Shown in pieces: positions 17,700 through 25,833 of a DNA stretch of 52,256 bases; position 1 is the stretch's first letter; each line of letters starts with the position of its first letter. The notes under the pieces are model-generated. The model searched no databases. It had not been told where the DNA came from and was given only the letters and a program-made list of their open reading frames with translations. Source of the stretch: Alphaproteobacteria bacterium (GTDB lineage: Bacteria; Pseudomonadota; Alphaproteobacteria; Rhodospirillales; Casp-alpha2). Made by a program: the position numbers and the translations under genes. The stretch spans positions 1 to 52,256 of the forward strand of contig JACNJX010000069.1 of assembly GCA_014382345.1 (NCBI GenBank), given 5' to 3'.

Positions 17700-18522
17700 G
17701 AGGCCCCTCCTCATGGTCGTGATGGTCATGAGAACCCTGGGTTCCGTCATGCGGCACCACGTTGCCGTGGGCGTCGTGTTCATGATCATGATGGTGGTGA
17801 TAGACGGCCAGTGCGCCCGCCACCTGTTTGCCGAACAACTGGATATAGGCCGGGTCGCTGGTCACCGTTTCGGGATGCCCGGCGCAACAGACATGTTGGT
17901 TCAGGCAGACGACTTCGTCGGTATCGGCCATTACCAGATGTAGGTCATGGGATACCATCAGCACGCCGCAGCCGCGCCGGTCGCGGATGCGGGTAATCAG
18001 CCGGTAAAGGTCGGCCTGTCCGGTCACGTCGATGCCCTGGGACGGCTCGTCGAGAACCAGAATGTCCGGATCGCGGAGCAACGCCCGGGCCAGCACGACG
18101 CGCTGGAACTCGCCGCCCGAAGCCGCCTGCACGGGGGTGTCCAAAATTTCGCCGACGCCGACTTCATCGAGGACGCGGGCCTGTTGGTCCGGGGAATAGC
18201 GGCGGCGCCCCGCCCCCAGTATCAGAAACCGTCCGACCGACAACGGCAGGGTCGGATCGATGCTGAGCCGTTGCGGCATGTAGCCGATGACCAGATCGGG
18301 CCGGCGCACGACGACGCCCCTGTCCGGCGTTATCAGTCCCAGAACGACCCGAACGATGGTTGTCTTGCCGGCGCCGTTGGGGCCGATCAGGGTGACGATT
18401 TCGCCGCTTCGAACCTTAAGGTTAGCGTTGGACAATATCTCCTTGCCCGAGCGCAGCACGGTAATGCCGTTCGCTTCGACCAGGGGGGGCTTGCCGGCAA
18501 AGGGGTCGTTGTTCGCTTGCAT
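17692..18522 (-). CDS. znuC: Zinc ABC transporter, ATP-binding protein with His-rich tail
   Basis: A 276-residue ABC ATPase: Walker [10 protein letters not shown] from 47, signature ASGGEFQR near 135-141, Walker B ILVLDEP near 154-160, and the ZnuC-like stretch [14 protein letters not shown] near the end. The last 35 residues are very rich in histidine and aspartate (runs such as [12 protein letters not shown]), as in other zinc transporters, and may buffer Zn2+ at the membrane. The ATG at 18522 lies 4 bp after the zur stop. It energises import by ZnuB. Confidence 0.92.
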   Translation of the reverse strand: MQANNDPFAGKPPLVEANGITVLRSGKEILSNANLKVRSGEIVTLIGPNGAGKTTIVRVVLGLITPDRGVVVRRPDLVIGYMPQRLSIDPTLPLSVGRFLILGAGRRRYSPDQQARVLDEVGVGEILDTPVQAASGGEFQRVVLARALLRDPDILVLDEPSQGIDVTGQADLYRLITRIRDRRGCGVLMVSHDLHLVMADTDEVVCLNQHVCCAGHPETVTSDPAYIQLFGKQVAGALAVYHHHHDHEHDAHGNVVPHDGTQGSHDHHDHEEGPHG

Positions 18523-18526
18523 GGGC

Positions 18527-19042
18527 TTACATTTCCGCCTTTTGACAATTCGGGCACTGGCCCTCGATTTCGATGACTTTGCGGGCGATGGTGAACCCGG
18601 CCTGAGCGGCACTGTTGCGGATCGCTTGATCGACCGTGTCGTCATTCAGTTCGGCGGACAGGCCGCAGTCCCGGCAAATCAGGAACTGGCCTCCATGCGG
18701 CGTATCGGGGTCGGGGCAGCCGACAAAAGCGTTCAGGCACTCGATTCTATGCACCAGGCCTTGCTGCAAAAGGAATTCCAAAGCCCGGTAAACCGTTGGC
18801 GGGGCGGCGTTGCGCCTTTCGGTCTTCAACGCCGTCAGAATGTCGTAGGCGCCCAGAGGCCGATGGCCGCTCCAGACCAGCTCCAGCACCCGGCGGCGCA
18901 GAGCCGTCAGGCGCGCGCCGCTGTCCGTGCAAATCTGTCCGGCATGATCGAGAGCGTCTTCCAGGCAGTGGGAATGGTCGTGTCCTACTCCGGGAAACGC
19001 CGCCGTTTTAACCGGTTGCGTTTTGGGGGCCGCATGCGCCAT
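18527..19042 (-). CDS. zur: Fur-family zinc uptake regulator Zur
   Basis: A 171-residue Fur-family repressor. The winged-helix part reads [13 protein letters not shown] and [20 protein letters not shown]; the dimerisation part has two CxxC pairs (CRDCG and CPNCQ) for structural zinc, and GHDHSHC lies in the N-terminal arm. With zinc bound it should repress zinc uptake genes. It is the first gene of its operon with znuC and znuB and has a Zur box overlapping its own promoter, so autoregulation is expected. AAAGGA stands ahead of the ATG. Confidence 0.92.
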   Translation of the reverse strand: MAHAAPKTQPVKTAAFPGVGHDHSHCLEDALDHAGQICTDSGARLTALRRRVLELVWSGHRPLGAYDILTALKTERRNAAPPTVYRALEFLLQQGLVHRIECLNAFVGCPDPDTPHGGQFLICRDCGLSAELNDDTVDQAIRNSAAQAGFTIARKVIEIEGQCPNCQKAEM

Positions 19043-19055
19043 AACATGTCCTTTA

Positions 19056-19074
19056 AATGATATAATATAACATT
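19056..19074 (-). promoter_or_regulatory. Zur operator overlapping the zur promoter
   Basis: On the reverse strand AATGTTATATTATATCATT is a 19-bp near-palindrome (one mismatched pair) that matches the enterobacterial Zur core AATGTTATAnTATAACATT at all but one position. A TATAAT at 19078-19073 on the same strand overlaps it and could be the -10 element. Binding of Zn-Zur would shut the zur-znuCB promoter and could also affect hisI, about 80 bp away on the other strand. Confidence 0.75.
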
Positions 19075-19093
19075 ATACACACGGCCCCGACAG

Positions 19094-19122
19094 TTGACAG
19101 AATTCTTTCAAAAGCCGATGTA
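19094..19122 (+). promoter_or_regulatory. Probable sigma-70 promoter of hisI
   Basis: A perfect TTGACA at 19094-19099 is followed after 17 bp by GATGTA (19117-19122), a weak -10. A start near 19129 would leave a short leader before the hisI ATG at 19154, which has AAAGGACG ahead. Confidence 0.45.
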
Positions 19123-19153
19123 GGGCTGTGAAAATGAAAAAAGGACGCCTTTC

Positions 19154-19582
19154 ATGGCCCCTGAGGATTTAGACATGGGTAACTCTGAAACCGCCACCCC
19201 CGCCGTGCTGGACGCCATCACGTTCAACGCCGACGGTCTGGTGCCGGCCATTGCCCAGCAGTTCGACACCGGCGAGGTGCTGATGATGGCGTGGATGAGC
19301 CGGGACGCCGTCGCCGAGACCCTGAAGACCGGCCAGGTCTGTTACTGGTCGCGCTCGCGCCAATCCTTGTGGCGCAAGGGGGAAAGTTCGGGCCAGACCC
19401 AGACGTTGAAGGATTTCCGCTGGGATTGCGACGCCGATACGGTGCTGGTCCTGGTCGATCAGGTCGGCGTCGCCTGCCACACCGGGCGGCGAAACTGCTT
19501 CTTCAATGCCGTGCGCGACGGGGATGTGGCGGAAATCGCCGACGTCGAAAAAGATCCGAAGGACCTCTACGGGGAATCCTAG
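19154..19582 (+). CDS. hisI: Phosphoribosyl-AMP cyclohydrolase (histidine biosynthesis)
   Basis: A 142-residue enzyme that opens the adenine ring of phosphoribosyl-AMP in the third step of histidine synthesis. Visible signatures: VLMMAWMS, WRKGESSGQ, the Mg-binding DCDAD at 91-95 and the zinc site CHTGRRNC at 108-115. It is the single-domain form, without a fused HisE pyrophosphohydrolase. Its last codons overlap by 4 bp the end of the convergent PilZ gene. No other his gene is in the window. Confidence 0.95.
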   Translation: MAPEDLDMGNSETATPAVLDAITFNADGLVPAIAQQFDTGEVLMMAWMSRDAVAETLKTGQVCYWSRSRQSLWRKGESSGQTQTLKDFRWDCDADTVLVLVDQVGVACHTGRRNCFFNAVRDGDVAEIADVEKDPKDLYGES

Positions 19583-19935
19583 TCCTTTTTCGGCTCGGAA
19601 AGGGTCAGCCCTTCGATCCTTTTGGCCATGGCGTTTTGCAGGATGTCATAGGCCGTGGCGTCCAGTTCAAGAAAAGTCACGGCCATTCGCTTTGCTTCCG
19701 GCTCACCGCGGATCACCCGACAGCGGATTTCGACATCCGACAGGGTCCCGTCCGTATCGACAAGGGCGGTGATGGTCAGAAGCGAGCCCGCCGACAAAAG
19801 GCCCTCATAGCCTTCGACAAGGGAACCGCCGATGCTCAGGTTGCTTGTGCGATAGGACATGCCATCAATAGTCAGGTTGATGGTTGGTGTTTTTGACCGT
19901 TTGTGAAGGCGGCGTTCCTTTTTGGGTGCAGGCAA
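19579..19935 (-). CDS. PilZ-domain protein
   Basis: A 118-residue single PilZ domain, the family that binds cyclic di-GMP. The basic N-terminus (KKERRLHKRSKTP) and the NLSIGGSLV element correspond to the RxxxR and (D/N)xSxxG halves of the binding site, although the Asp is replaced by Asn. It follows a second PilZ gene by 13 bp on the same strand; the pair is probably co-transcribed. Its end overlaps hisI. The two neighbours share a C-terminal pattern (ELD-(A/S)-x-(A/S)-YD-(I/V)-L), so they look like tandem duplicates. Confidence 0.8.
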   Translation of the reverse strand: MPAPKKERRLHKRSKTPTINLTIDGMSYRTSNLSIGGSLVEGYEGLLSAGSLLTITALVDTDGTLSDVEIRCRVIRGEPEAKRMAVTFLELDATAYDILQNAMAKRIEGLTLSEPKKD

Positions 19936-19948
19936 GTTTGCGCTCCGC

Positions 19949-20302
19949 CTAACGGTTCTTCATTTTCTCAAAGAATTTTTTACGCCGCATCATCAGGGCG
20001 TCCAGCACATCGTACGACAGTGAGTCGAGTTCGACGAAGCTGACGCCGAGCTGGTTGCCGAGGCGGCGCGCCACCGTACAGTCGACGCGCACGGCAACCA
20101 TGGTGTCTTCATCGAGACCCAGGCCGTCGAGCAGAAATTCCTTGCCCGGCATCAGTTCCCCTTCGTAACCGGCGATCCCGAAGCCGCCGAACCCGATGTC
20201 GAGCACCTGATAAACGTTTCCCTCGAAGGAAACACAGGCCGGGGTCTCGACCCGGTTGTCCTTGCGGTTGTATTCCGCGGTTCCGGCAATTCTGATCGCC
20301 AC
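19949..20302 (-). CDS. PilZ-domain protein, upstream member of a tandem pair
   Basis: A 117-residue PilZ domain with YNRKDNRVETP (RxxxR) and VLDIGFGGFGI in the position of DxSxxG, where the serine is replaced. The C-terminal FVELDSLSYDVLDALMMRR matches the same region of the downstream PilZ protein, so the two are paralogues. Cyclic di-GMP binding is likely for this family, but both members deviate from the strict motif, so affinity is uncertain. The target is unknown; a flagellin gene lies about 1.4 kb away. Confidence 0.8.
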   Translation of the reverse strand: MAIRIAGTAEYNRKDNRVETPACVSFEGNVYQVLDIGFGGFGIAGYEGELMPGKEFLLDGLGLDEDTMVAVRVDCTVARRLGNQLGVSFVELDSLSYDVLDALMMRRKKFFEKMKNR

Positions 20303-20397
20303 GTCTTGATTCCTTTACTTGAGGGTACGCGTCCTCATACACCAATAATATAAGGAAATTTATGAAAAAACCCTACCCCCGTCGCCAAAAACTCTCT

Positions 20398-21045
20398 TTA
20401 TCCCTGATCCGGAAGATATTCGTCGGACCATTTCAGGACGATATTGAAACTGATGGAAATGCGGGTTTCCTTGCTCAAATTCGGATGCACGAAGTGATTA
20501 ACGAAGGCCGGCCATAACAGCATCAGGCCCGGTTCCGGCAACAGGGTGTGTTCCGGGTCGACGTAGGGGTCGTTCTTGATAGCGCCCATGTTGACGCCCT
20601 GCCTGGGATCGTAAAACGTAATACAACCGGGTCGAACGTCGCTGCGGCTTTGCAGGGTTTCCCGGTTGCTCGGCATTTTGACGTAATAGGTGCCGCTGAG
20701 GTACGACCACGGGTGGTTATGGGGGTCGTGATAATCGCCGAACCGGTTGACGTTGGGCCAGCCGGTGATGGTCCAGTTGACCGGGAAATTGATGCCTAAG
20801 GCCTTAAGGTATTCGATGACCGTACCGTTGACCTGTTCACGCAGCCAGTTGACCGCTGGCTGATCCATGTTGAACATGTCCGGCGCCAGGTAATCGGTGG
20901 TCAGGTTCTTATTGGCCTTTTCCAGGTCCCGCACCAGCTTGACCAGATCCTTGTTCCACTGATCGCTCTCGGCAATCCGCCGGTGGAGCAATCGCGTCGG
21001 CCATAAATCGGTAATGCCGAAATCTGTATTGGGGGTTTGAGTCAT
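20398..21045 (-). CDS. Putative 2-oxoglutarate/Fe(II)-dependent oxygenase
   Basis: A 215-residue protein of the putative 2OG-Fe(II) oxygenase type often annotated TIGR02466. The likely facial triad is in HDPHNHPWSYLSG and the later FVNHFVHPN, followed by ETRISISFNIV with the Arg expected to bind 2-oxoglutarate. The fold would be a double-stranded beta helix. No signal peptide is present. Members of this family are common in marine bacteria and their viruses and have no settled substrate. It lies just downstream of tRNA-Arg on the same strand. Confidence 0.75.
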   Translation of the reverse strand: MTQTPNTDFGITDLWPTRLLHRRIAESDQWNKDLVKLVRDLEKANKNLTTDYLAPDMFNMDQPAVNWLREQVNGTVIEYLKALGINFPVNWTITGWPNVNRFGDYHDPHNHPWSYLSGTYYVKMPSNRETLQSRSDVRPGCITFYDPRQGVNMGAIKNDPYVDPEHTLLPEPGLMLLWPAFVNHFVHPNLSKETRISISFNIVLKWSDEYLPDQG

Positions 21046-21067
21046 GGTGTTTCCGGTTATGGAGGTT

Positions 21068-21144
21068 TGGCGCGCCCGGCAGGACTCGAACCTGCAACAT
21101 CCGGCTTAGAAGGCCGGTGCTCTATCCGGTTGAGCTACGGGCGC
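21068..21144 (-). tRNA. tRNA-Arg (anticodon TCT)
   Basis: The reverse strand folds as a full cloverleaf: acceptor arms GCGCCCG and CGGGCGC, anticodon stem CCGGC/GCCGG with loop CTTCTAA (anticodon TCT), T arm with GGTTCGAGTCC, discriminator G and an encoded CCA. Confidence 0.95.
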
Positions 21145-21155
21145 TCTGAACCAAA

Positions 21156-21452
21156 CTAAAACGGTCTGTGATAACTGAAGTTATCGGCGTAGTTCTTGGG
21201 CTGGATTCGTCTTTTCTTGGGTTCGTGAACGCGGGCCGTCAGGCCGTTCTTTTTGGCGAAGGCGATGGCCGCTTCCTTGCTGTCGAATTTCAACCGGACC
21301 TGTCCGCGGGTGTCTTCGGAACCGATCCATCCCATCAGGGGGTCGGTTTGCTTGGGCCCGCCGGGTTCGAATTCGAGAACCCAACGCTGGACATGGGCCC
21401 GCCCGGACTGCATGGCGGTCTTGGAAGGCCTGTAAATGCGAACGTCGCTCAT
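21156..21452 (-). CDS. NADH dehydrogenase accessory subunit, NDUFS4 family
   Basis: A 98-residue protein of the ETC complex I subunit conserved region (NDUFS4, 18 kDa) family. Typical features: VRIYRPSKTAMQSGRA at the start, WVLEFEP, PLMGWIGSEDT, the FDSKEAAIAFAKKNG stretch, and a C-terminal RRIQPKNYADNF. It is a supernumerary subunit that stabilises the electron-input module of complex I in alphaproteobacteria and mitochondria. It sits alone between two tRNA genes, away from the nuo operon, as is usual. Confidence 0.92.
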   Translation of the reverse strand: MSDVRIYRPSKTAMQSGRAHVQRWVLEFEPGGPKQTDPLMGWIGSEDTRGQVRLKFDSKEAAIAFAKKNGLTARVHEPKKRRIQPKNYADNFSYHRPF

Positions 21453-21524
21453 GGGGGTCTTTCCTTAAGGTTGGCACCGTTAGCCATGGTGTCCAAAAAC
21501 CACCGTAATTTCAACCGCCGGAAA

Positions 21525-21601
<77 letters not shown>

Positions 21602-21681
21602 CCAAGCCGGCTCGGTTATGGCGGAAAGTACGCCTTAGGTCATTTCCGCGCAAGTCCGGGATGCAAAATCCCTTCTATTGC

Positions 21682-23256
21682 CTAGACGAACATGGACAGG
21701 ATGCTCTGCTGCGACAGGTTGGTGATCGTCAGCGACTGGAGAGCGAGAGTCTGACGGGTCTGCAAGGCCAGCTGGTTGGCCACCTCTTCTTCCAGGTTGG
21801 TGTTGACCAGCTTGCCGGCGCCTTCTTCCAGCGTACCCACCAGTTCGCTGGTGAAGTCTTCCCGTGTCTGGATGATCCCCAGGCTGGTGCCAAAGGTGGA
21901 CGAAACGGACCTGAGTTCGGTAATTGCCTTGTCCACGTCCGCCAGGGCCGACGAGATGTCCCCCGCCGTCGTGAAATCATAATCATCGGCTTTCTGGGTG
22001 AACTTCAAGCCGGACAGGATTCCGTTGGAATCCGCCTCCAGGGCCCTACCGGAAACGGTCAGGTTGGAATCGCCACTGACGTTGAACTTCACGTTCAGAG
22101 AGGCGGAGCCTTTAAGCAGGTTCTTTCCCTTGAAGGAGGCATCGCCGATCAGCTTGTCGATCTGTCTCAACAACGACCGGAAGTCGGTAGTCAGGGAGCC
22201 GACCTCGGCTTCAGTGCCCAATTTCGAGTATGTCACGTCCACACCCGACGTAAGGTTGCCGGTTCCGGTGTTAAGGGTCAGGCCTGTGAAGCCGGTGCCG
22301 GAGAAGTCGACGGCCACACCATCGGCGGCCTTGATGTCGATCTTCGACGTGTTGGTGTTGTAAGACGCCGTCAGCGCGGTATCCGCTTTGTTGATGGCCG
22401 CCACCAGGTCGGCAATCGTCGTCGCCGTATCACCCGTACCGTCGGCGACGGTGAAGGTGTTCGTGCCGCCCGACGTCACGGTGGTGATGATCGTGTCGTT
22501 ATGGGCCAGGCCGAAGGCATCTGCAAGCTGATCGGTGTCCTTGTTTTGGGACGCGAATGTCTTCGGCGTTAAATTCGCAATCACCGTTCCGTCGTCGGCC
22601 TTGAACCCGCCCATGCCGGTAAAAACACTGGCGCCGACGTCGCTGAATTTAAGGTCCGTACCGCCGTTGGCAGTGATGTCGATCTGGTTGGTGGTGGTGT
22701 TATAAACCGCATCAACCCCGTTCTTGCCATCCAAATACGTCACCAAATCGGCAATCGTAGTGCCTGCACCAATGATGATGTTGTCGAAAAAAAGAGGTTC
22801 GATGCTTGCGGCAAGGGTTCCTGCGGTCGCGCCGAGGGACACGAGTGTGACCGCATCGGACGTCGCCCCGGCGCCGAACGCCGTGGAAACCGTGGTGACG
22901 CCGCTGATGGTGGTGGCTTTCTCCGTTGATATCACGGAATTGCCGGCCGTGGCCGCGTCTTCGGCCTGCTGGGCTTTCGCCTTGGCCTGTTCCACCAGGC
23001 TGGTGAGGGATTTCAGCGACTGGTCCGTCGATTCCAGAAGCGAAATCGCCTGGCCAATACCGTCCTTGCGGGCTTTTAGGTCTTCGGCACGGTTGGTCAG
23101 TTTTTTGGCGGTAAAAAATAAATTGGGACTATCGAGGGCGGAATTAACCTTCTTGCTTGTGGAAAGCCGGTTGGAGTTTGAGAGCAGGAGTTCCGTGGTG
23201 TTCTTTAACGACAAGAGGTTCGCACGGATACTTGCAGAAAGATTAATTGCAGACAT
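21682..23256 (-). CDS. Flagellin
   Basis: A 524-residue flagellin. The conserved N-terminal helical region starts MSAINLSASIRANLLSLK and continues through NRLSTSKKVNSALDSP and GIGQAISLLESTDQSLKSL; the C-terminal D0 helix ends LQTRQTLALQSLTITNLSQQ with a final Val. The middle 250 residues are Thr/Ala/Gly rich and hold two related beta modules (IADLVTYLDGKNGVDAVYNT and IADLVAAINKADTALTASYN, each followed by an IDI-x-A strand). It is exported unfolded and forms the filament. AAGGAACGG precedes the ATG. A single gene stands here, without a chaperone or cap gene. Confidence 0.93.
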   Translation of the reverse strand: MSAINLSASIRANLLSLKNTTELLLSNSNRLSTSKKVNSALDSPNLFFTAKKLTNRAEDLKARKDGIGQAISLLESTDQSLKSLTSLVEQAKAKAQQAEDAATAGNSVISTEKATTISGVTTVSTAFGAGATSDAVTLVSLGATAGTLAASIEPLFFDNIIIGAGTTIADLVTYLDGKNGVDAVYNTTTNQIDITANGGTDLKFSDVGASVFTGMGGFKADDGTVIANLTPKTFASQNKDTDQLADAFGLAHNDTIITTVTSGGTNTFTVADGTGDTATTIADLVAAINKADTALTASYNTNTSKIDIKAADGVAVDFSGTGFTGLTLNTGTGNLTSGVDVTYSKLGTEAEVGSLTTDFRSLLRQIDKLIGDASFKGKNLLKGSASLNVKFNVSGDSNLTVSGRALEADSNGILSGLKFTQKADDYDFTTAGDISSALADVDKAITELRSVSSTFGTSLGIIQTREDFTSELVGTLEEGAGKLVNTNLEEEVANQLALQTRQTLALQSLTITNLSQQSILSMFV

Positions 23257-23468
23257 TATCCGTTCCTTTTCAAAGGAATCAGCAGGATTCCAACACCTTA
23301 AACCGATTTTTTGCCGTAACCCAATCGGCGCCTTTAACCAATAACCTCACCCTAAATTAAGCAACGGAAGTGAGCGGGAAACACAAAATGGTTTGTAGTA
23401 TTTAAGCCCAAAACAATTAACAAGGGGTGCTTTTGACGGATTTATTATTAAAAGGCTGGACCTAAAGC

Positions 23469-23936
23469 CTATTCAAAGATCGCGTGGCGCACCCGATCCC
23501 CGGCCCGAAGGCCGAGCCTGACCGCCGTCCCGGCCCGGACCTCCAGCACCGCCTTTGCCGGTCCCGCCGAGGCAATACCGGCGAGCGACAAAGGCGTGGT
23601 GTCGCGGGCGATATTGAGGATTCGCCCGTCCGGGGCGATGAAAAGCATATCCAGCGGCACATAGGTGTTTTTCATCCACATGCCGACGGGTTGCGGCGTC
23701 TTGAAATCGAACAGCATGCCGGCGTCGGGGCCAAGACTTTTACGGTATTGCAGCCCTTGCGTCCGCTGACGGTCGGTTTCCGCTACTTCGATTTGGAAGA
23801 CGTAGGTCTCGCCCTGCCCCGTCACGATGCTCAGAGTATCCCGGCGAAAGGCCTCTTCGGCCTGTGCGCCGAGCGGTAAAACACCCCATAGCGCCAAACA
23901 AGCGGCGGCCCAAAGGAATGTTCGGCTTAACGGCAT
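23469..23936 (-). CDS. DUF192 family exported protein
   Basis: A 155-residue protein with a signal peptide (FLWAAACLALWGVLPLGAQA). The mature part has the DUF192 pattern: ETDRQRTQGLQYRKSL, GMLFDF, then MWMKNTYVPLDMLFI and a final RAGDRVRHAIFE. The family is widespread, probably periplasmic here, and has no assigned activity. It ends about 210 bp upstream of the flagellin gene on the same strand and starts just after the GlcG-like gene, with which it may form a pair of exported proteins. Confidence 0.85.
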   Translation of the reverse strand: MPLSRTFLWAAACLALWGVLPLGAQAEEAFRRDTLSIVTGQGETYVFQIEVAETDRQRTQGLQYRKSLGPDAGMLFDFKTPQPVGMWMKNTYVPLDMLFIAPDGRILNIARDTTPLSLAGIASAGPAKAVLEVRAGTAVRLGLRAGDRVRHAIFE

Positions 23937-23951
23937 GATTTTACCAATGAC

Positions 23952-24440
23952 CTAATTGGCGAATTCTAGAGTTTCTTTGATCGCGTCTACGCCGGTTTGT
24001 GCGCATTGTTCATCGATTTCCGGTTCCGCCCCGGCGACGGCGACACCGCCATAAAAATGGCCACCCACACTGATCGGCACGCCGCCGACGATAAGCAGGA
24101 TTCCGGGCGCGAAGCTGAGGTCGGTCCGTGTTTTCATCTGCGAGGTCGGGGCCTGGAAGGTGGCGGAGGAATAGGCCTTGCGTTGGGCAACCTTGACCGT
24201 ATGCGGTCCCGATAAAGGATTTCTCAGGAATGCGGCCAGATTGCCATCCCGCCCGACGACGGCGGCGGAAACCTTGTAGCCCCGCTTGGTGCAATCTTCC
24301 AGCGCCGCGATAACGGCTTTCGTCGCCAGTTCCGGGCTGAGAAAACGCAGAGGAAACGTAGGCCTGTTTCCCTCAGCGGTGGCAAGAATCGGAAAAAAAA
24401 TACTGGCCACAAAAAAACCATATATCAGACCATTTATCAT
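23952..24440 (-). CDS. GlcG/HbpS-like (DUF336) exported protein
   Basis: A 162-residue protein of the haem-degrading/GlcG family. After a probable signal peptide (MINGLIYGFFVASIFFPILA, ending ATAEG) comes LATKAVIAALEDCTKRGYKVSAAVVGRDGN written across the first strand and helix, and PGILLIVGGVPISVGGH with the characteristic glycine-rich turn, then GAEPEIDEQCAQTGVDAI. The frame opens 35 residues earlier, but the signal peptide makes the ATG at 24440 the better start. Binding of haem or another small ligand is possible; the substrate is unknown. Confidence 0.8.
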   Translation of the reverse strand: MINGLIYGFFVASIFFPILATAEGNRPTFPLRFLSPELATKAVIAALEDCTKRGYKVSAAVVGRDGNLAAFLRNPLSGPHTVKVAQRKAYSSATFQAPTSQMKTRTDLSFAPGILLIVGGVPISVGGHFYGGVAVAGAEPEIDEQCAQTGVDAIKETLEFAN

Positions 24441-24654
24441 CTTGAGGATTCTTTCAAAATAAAGTTTACATAACTTGTTCTCATCACCCGTTTCCATCGC
24501 ATTGCGAGTTTCGACACAAGGCTTCTTTTTCGCAACTGTTTTCACTTCAAATCCCTGTCATTTATCCGATTTTTGTCTGGCTACTCGGGGGCGCGGTCCC
24601 TATCCTTCCGGGTGGTCGGAGGATGGGTTTTATGCCCTTGGGGGGCGCTGAGTT

Positions 24655-25176
24655 TTGCTGCATGCGGTTAGTTTAGGTCTGGTTCTTTTTGGCTTGTGGC
24701 TGATGCTTTCCGGCTATTTTGTCGGGCTTCTGCTGGGGCTGGGCGTTGCCTCGGTAGCGGTTATTGTTTGGGTCGCCCACCGGATGGACGTCATCGACCA
24801 CGAAGGCCATCCCATTCACCTGACCGTGCGGGCCTTCCTGTACTGGCCGTGGCTGATCAGGGAAATCGTGATGGCGAACATTCACGTCGCCCGCGTCATC
24901 CTTTCGCGCGAAATGCCGATCAATCCGTCGGTTTTCAAGACCAGATCGACTCAGAAAACGGAACTGGGTCAGGTCGTTTACGCCAATTCCATTACCCTTA
25001 CGCCGGGAACCGTGTCCATCGAGGTCGACAAGGACATTATCACCGTGCATGCCCTGACCCGGGAAACCGCCGATGATCTGCGGTCCGGGGAAATGGACCG
25101 CCGCGTCACCAGCATGGAAGCGCACCCGGACAGCCACGATCCCCTGGTCCAGACCACGAAGGGGCCGGTTCAATGA
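24655..25176 (+). CDS. mrpE: Mrp-type antiporter subunit E (MbhA-like)
   Basis: A 173-residue membrane protein with two or three hydrophobic segments at the N-terminus and a soluble C-terminal part holding NSITLTPGTVSIEVD, the hallmark of MrpE/MnhE. It belongs to the membrane arm of Mrp cation/proton antiporters. The only reasonable start is TTG at 24655: upstream ATGs are out of frame. It opens the cluster and its TGA overlaps the ATG of mrpF. Confidence 0.9.
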   Translation: MLHAVSLGLVLFGLWLMLSGYFVGLLLGLGVASVAVIVWVAHRMDVIDHEGHPIHLTVRAFLYWPWLIREIVMANIHVARVILSREMPINPSVFKTRSTQKTELGQVVYANSITLTPGTVSIEVDKDIITVHALTRETADDLRSGEMDRRVTSMEAHPDSHDPLVQTTKGPVQ

Positions 25177-25460
25177 TGGGCGCGGTTTCCGCCGCTGTCC
25201 TGGTGACCATGGTGATGGCGGTTTTCCGCGCCATTAAGGGGCCAACGGTGTACGACCGGATTCTGGCCGTGAATGCCTTCGGCACGCTGACCGTGGTGCT
25301 GATTTCCGTTTACGGTTTCCTGAGCGGACGGCCCGAGTTTCTCGACCTGGCGCTGGTCTATGCGCTGATAAACTTCATTGGCACCATCGCGGTTTCAAAG
25401 TATGTCGAATTTTCCCACATGGGCCGTCCTTCCGGTGGCGATGAGCTGGGGGATATTTGA
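25173..25460 (+). CDS. mrpF: Mrp-type antiporter subunit F (MbhB-like)
   Basis: A 95-residue protein with three membrane segments and the family stretch IKGPTVYDRILAVNAFGTL. Small MrpF subunits sit between the E/G part and the antiporter-like subunits. The start overlaps the end of mrpE and its TGA overlaps the next ATG, so translation is coupled on both sides. Confidence 0.92.
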   Translation: MMGAVSAAVLVTMVMAVFRAIKGPTVYDRILAVNAFGTLTVVLISVYGFLSGRPEFLDLALVYALINFIGTIAVSKYVEFSHMGRPSGGDELGDI

Positions 25461-25819
25461 TGGCCGTGGTTCTGGACATTGTCAGTTGGGGATTGCTGGC
25501 GTTGGGTTCGTTTATGCTGATGACCGGCGGGCTTGGTTTGATCCGCCTGCCGGACGTGTTCTCGCGCATGCACGCCGCCGGTATCATCGATACCCTGGGC
25601 GCAAGCGCCATCATGGCCGGACTGATGTTCCAGGCCGGGCTGAGCATCGTCACCGTCAAACTTGGCCTGATCATCATCTTCATTATGTTTACCGGTCCGA
25701 CGGCGACCCACGCCCTGGCCCGCGCCGCGGGCCAGGGCGGCGCCGCTCCTCAGCTGGATAAACCGGAGAAAAAAAATAAAAAGAGACAGGAAGAGGGAAA
25801 GGCGTCATCGAAGACATAA
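25460..25819 (+). CDS. mrpG: Mrp-type antiporter subunit G (MbhC-like)
   Basis: A 119-residue protein with three membrane segments: an early GLGLIRLPDVFSRMHAAG typical of MrpG, then FIMFTGPTATHALARAA. The C-terminal tail is lysine rich (KPEKKNKKRQEEGK) and cytoplasmic. The ATG at 25460 overlaps the mrpF stop (ATGA). The region coding the tail also holds a strong ribosome-binding sequence (AGGAAGAGGGAAAGG, about 25787-25802) for the next gene. Confidence 0.9.
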   Translation: MAVVLDIVSWGLLALGSFMLMTGGLGLIRLPDVFSRMHAAGIIDTLGASAIMAGLMFQAGLSIVTVKLGLIIIFIMFTGPTATHALARAAGQGGAAPQLDKPEKKNKKRQEEGKASSKT

Positions 25820-25833
25820 TCGTCATTTCCCTG

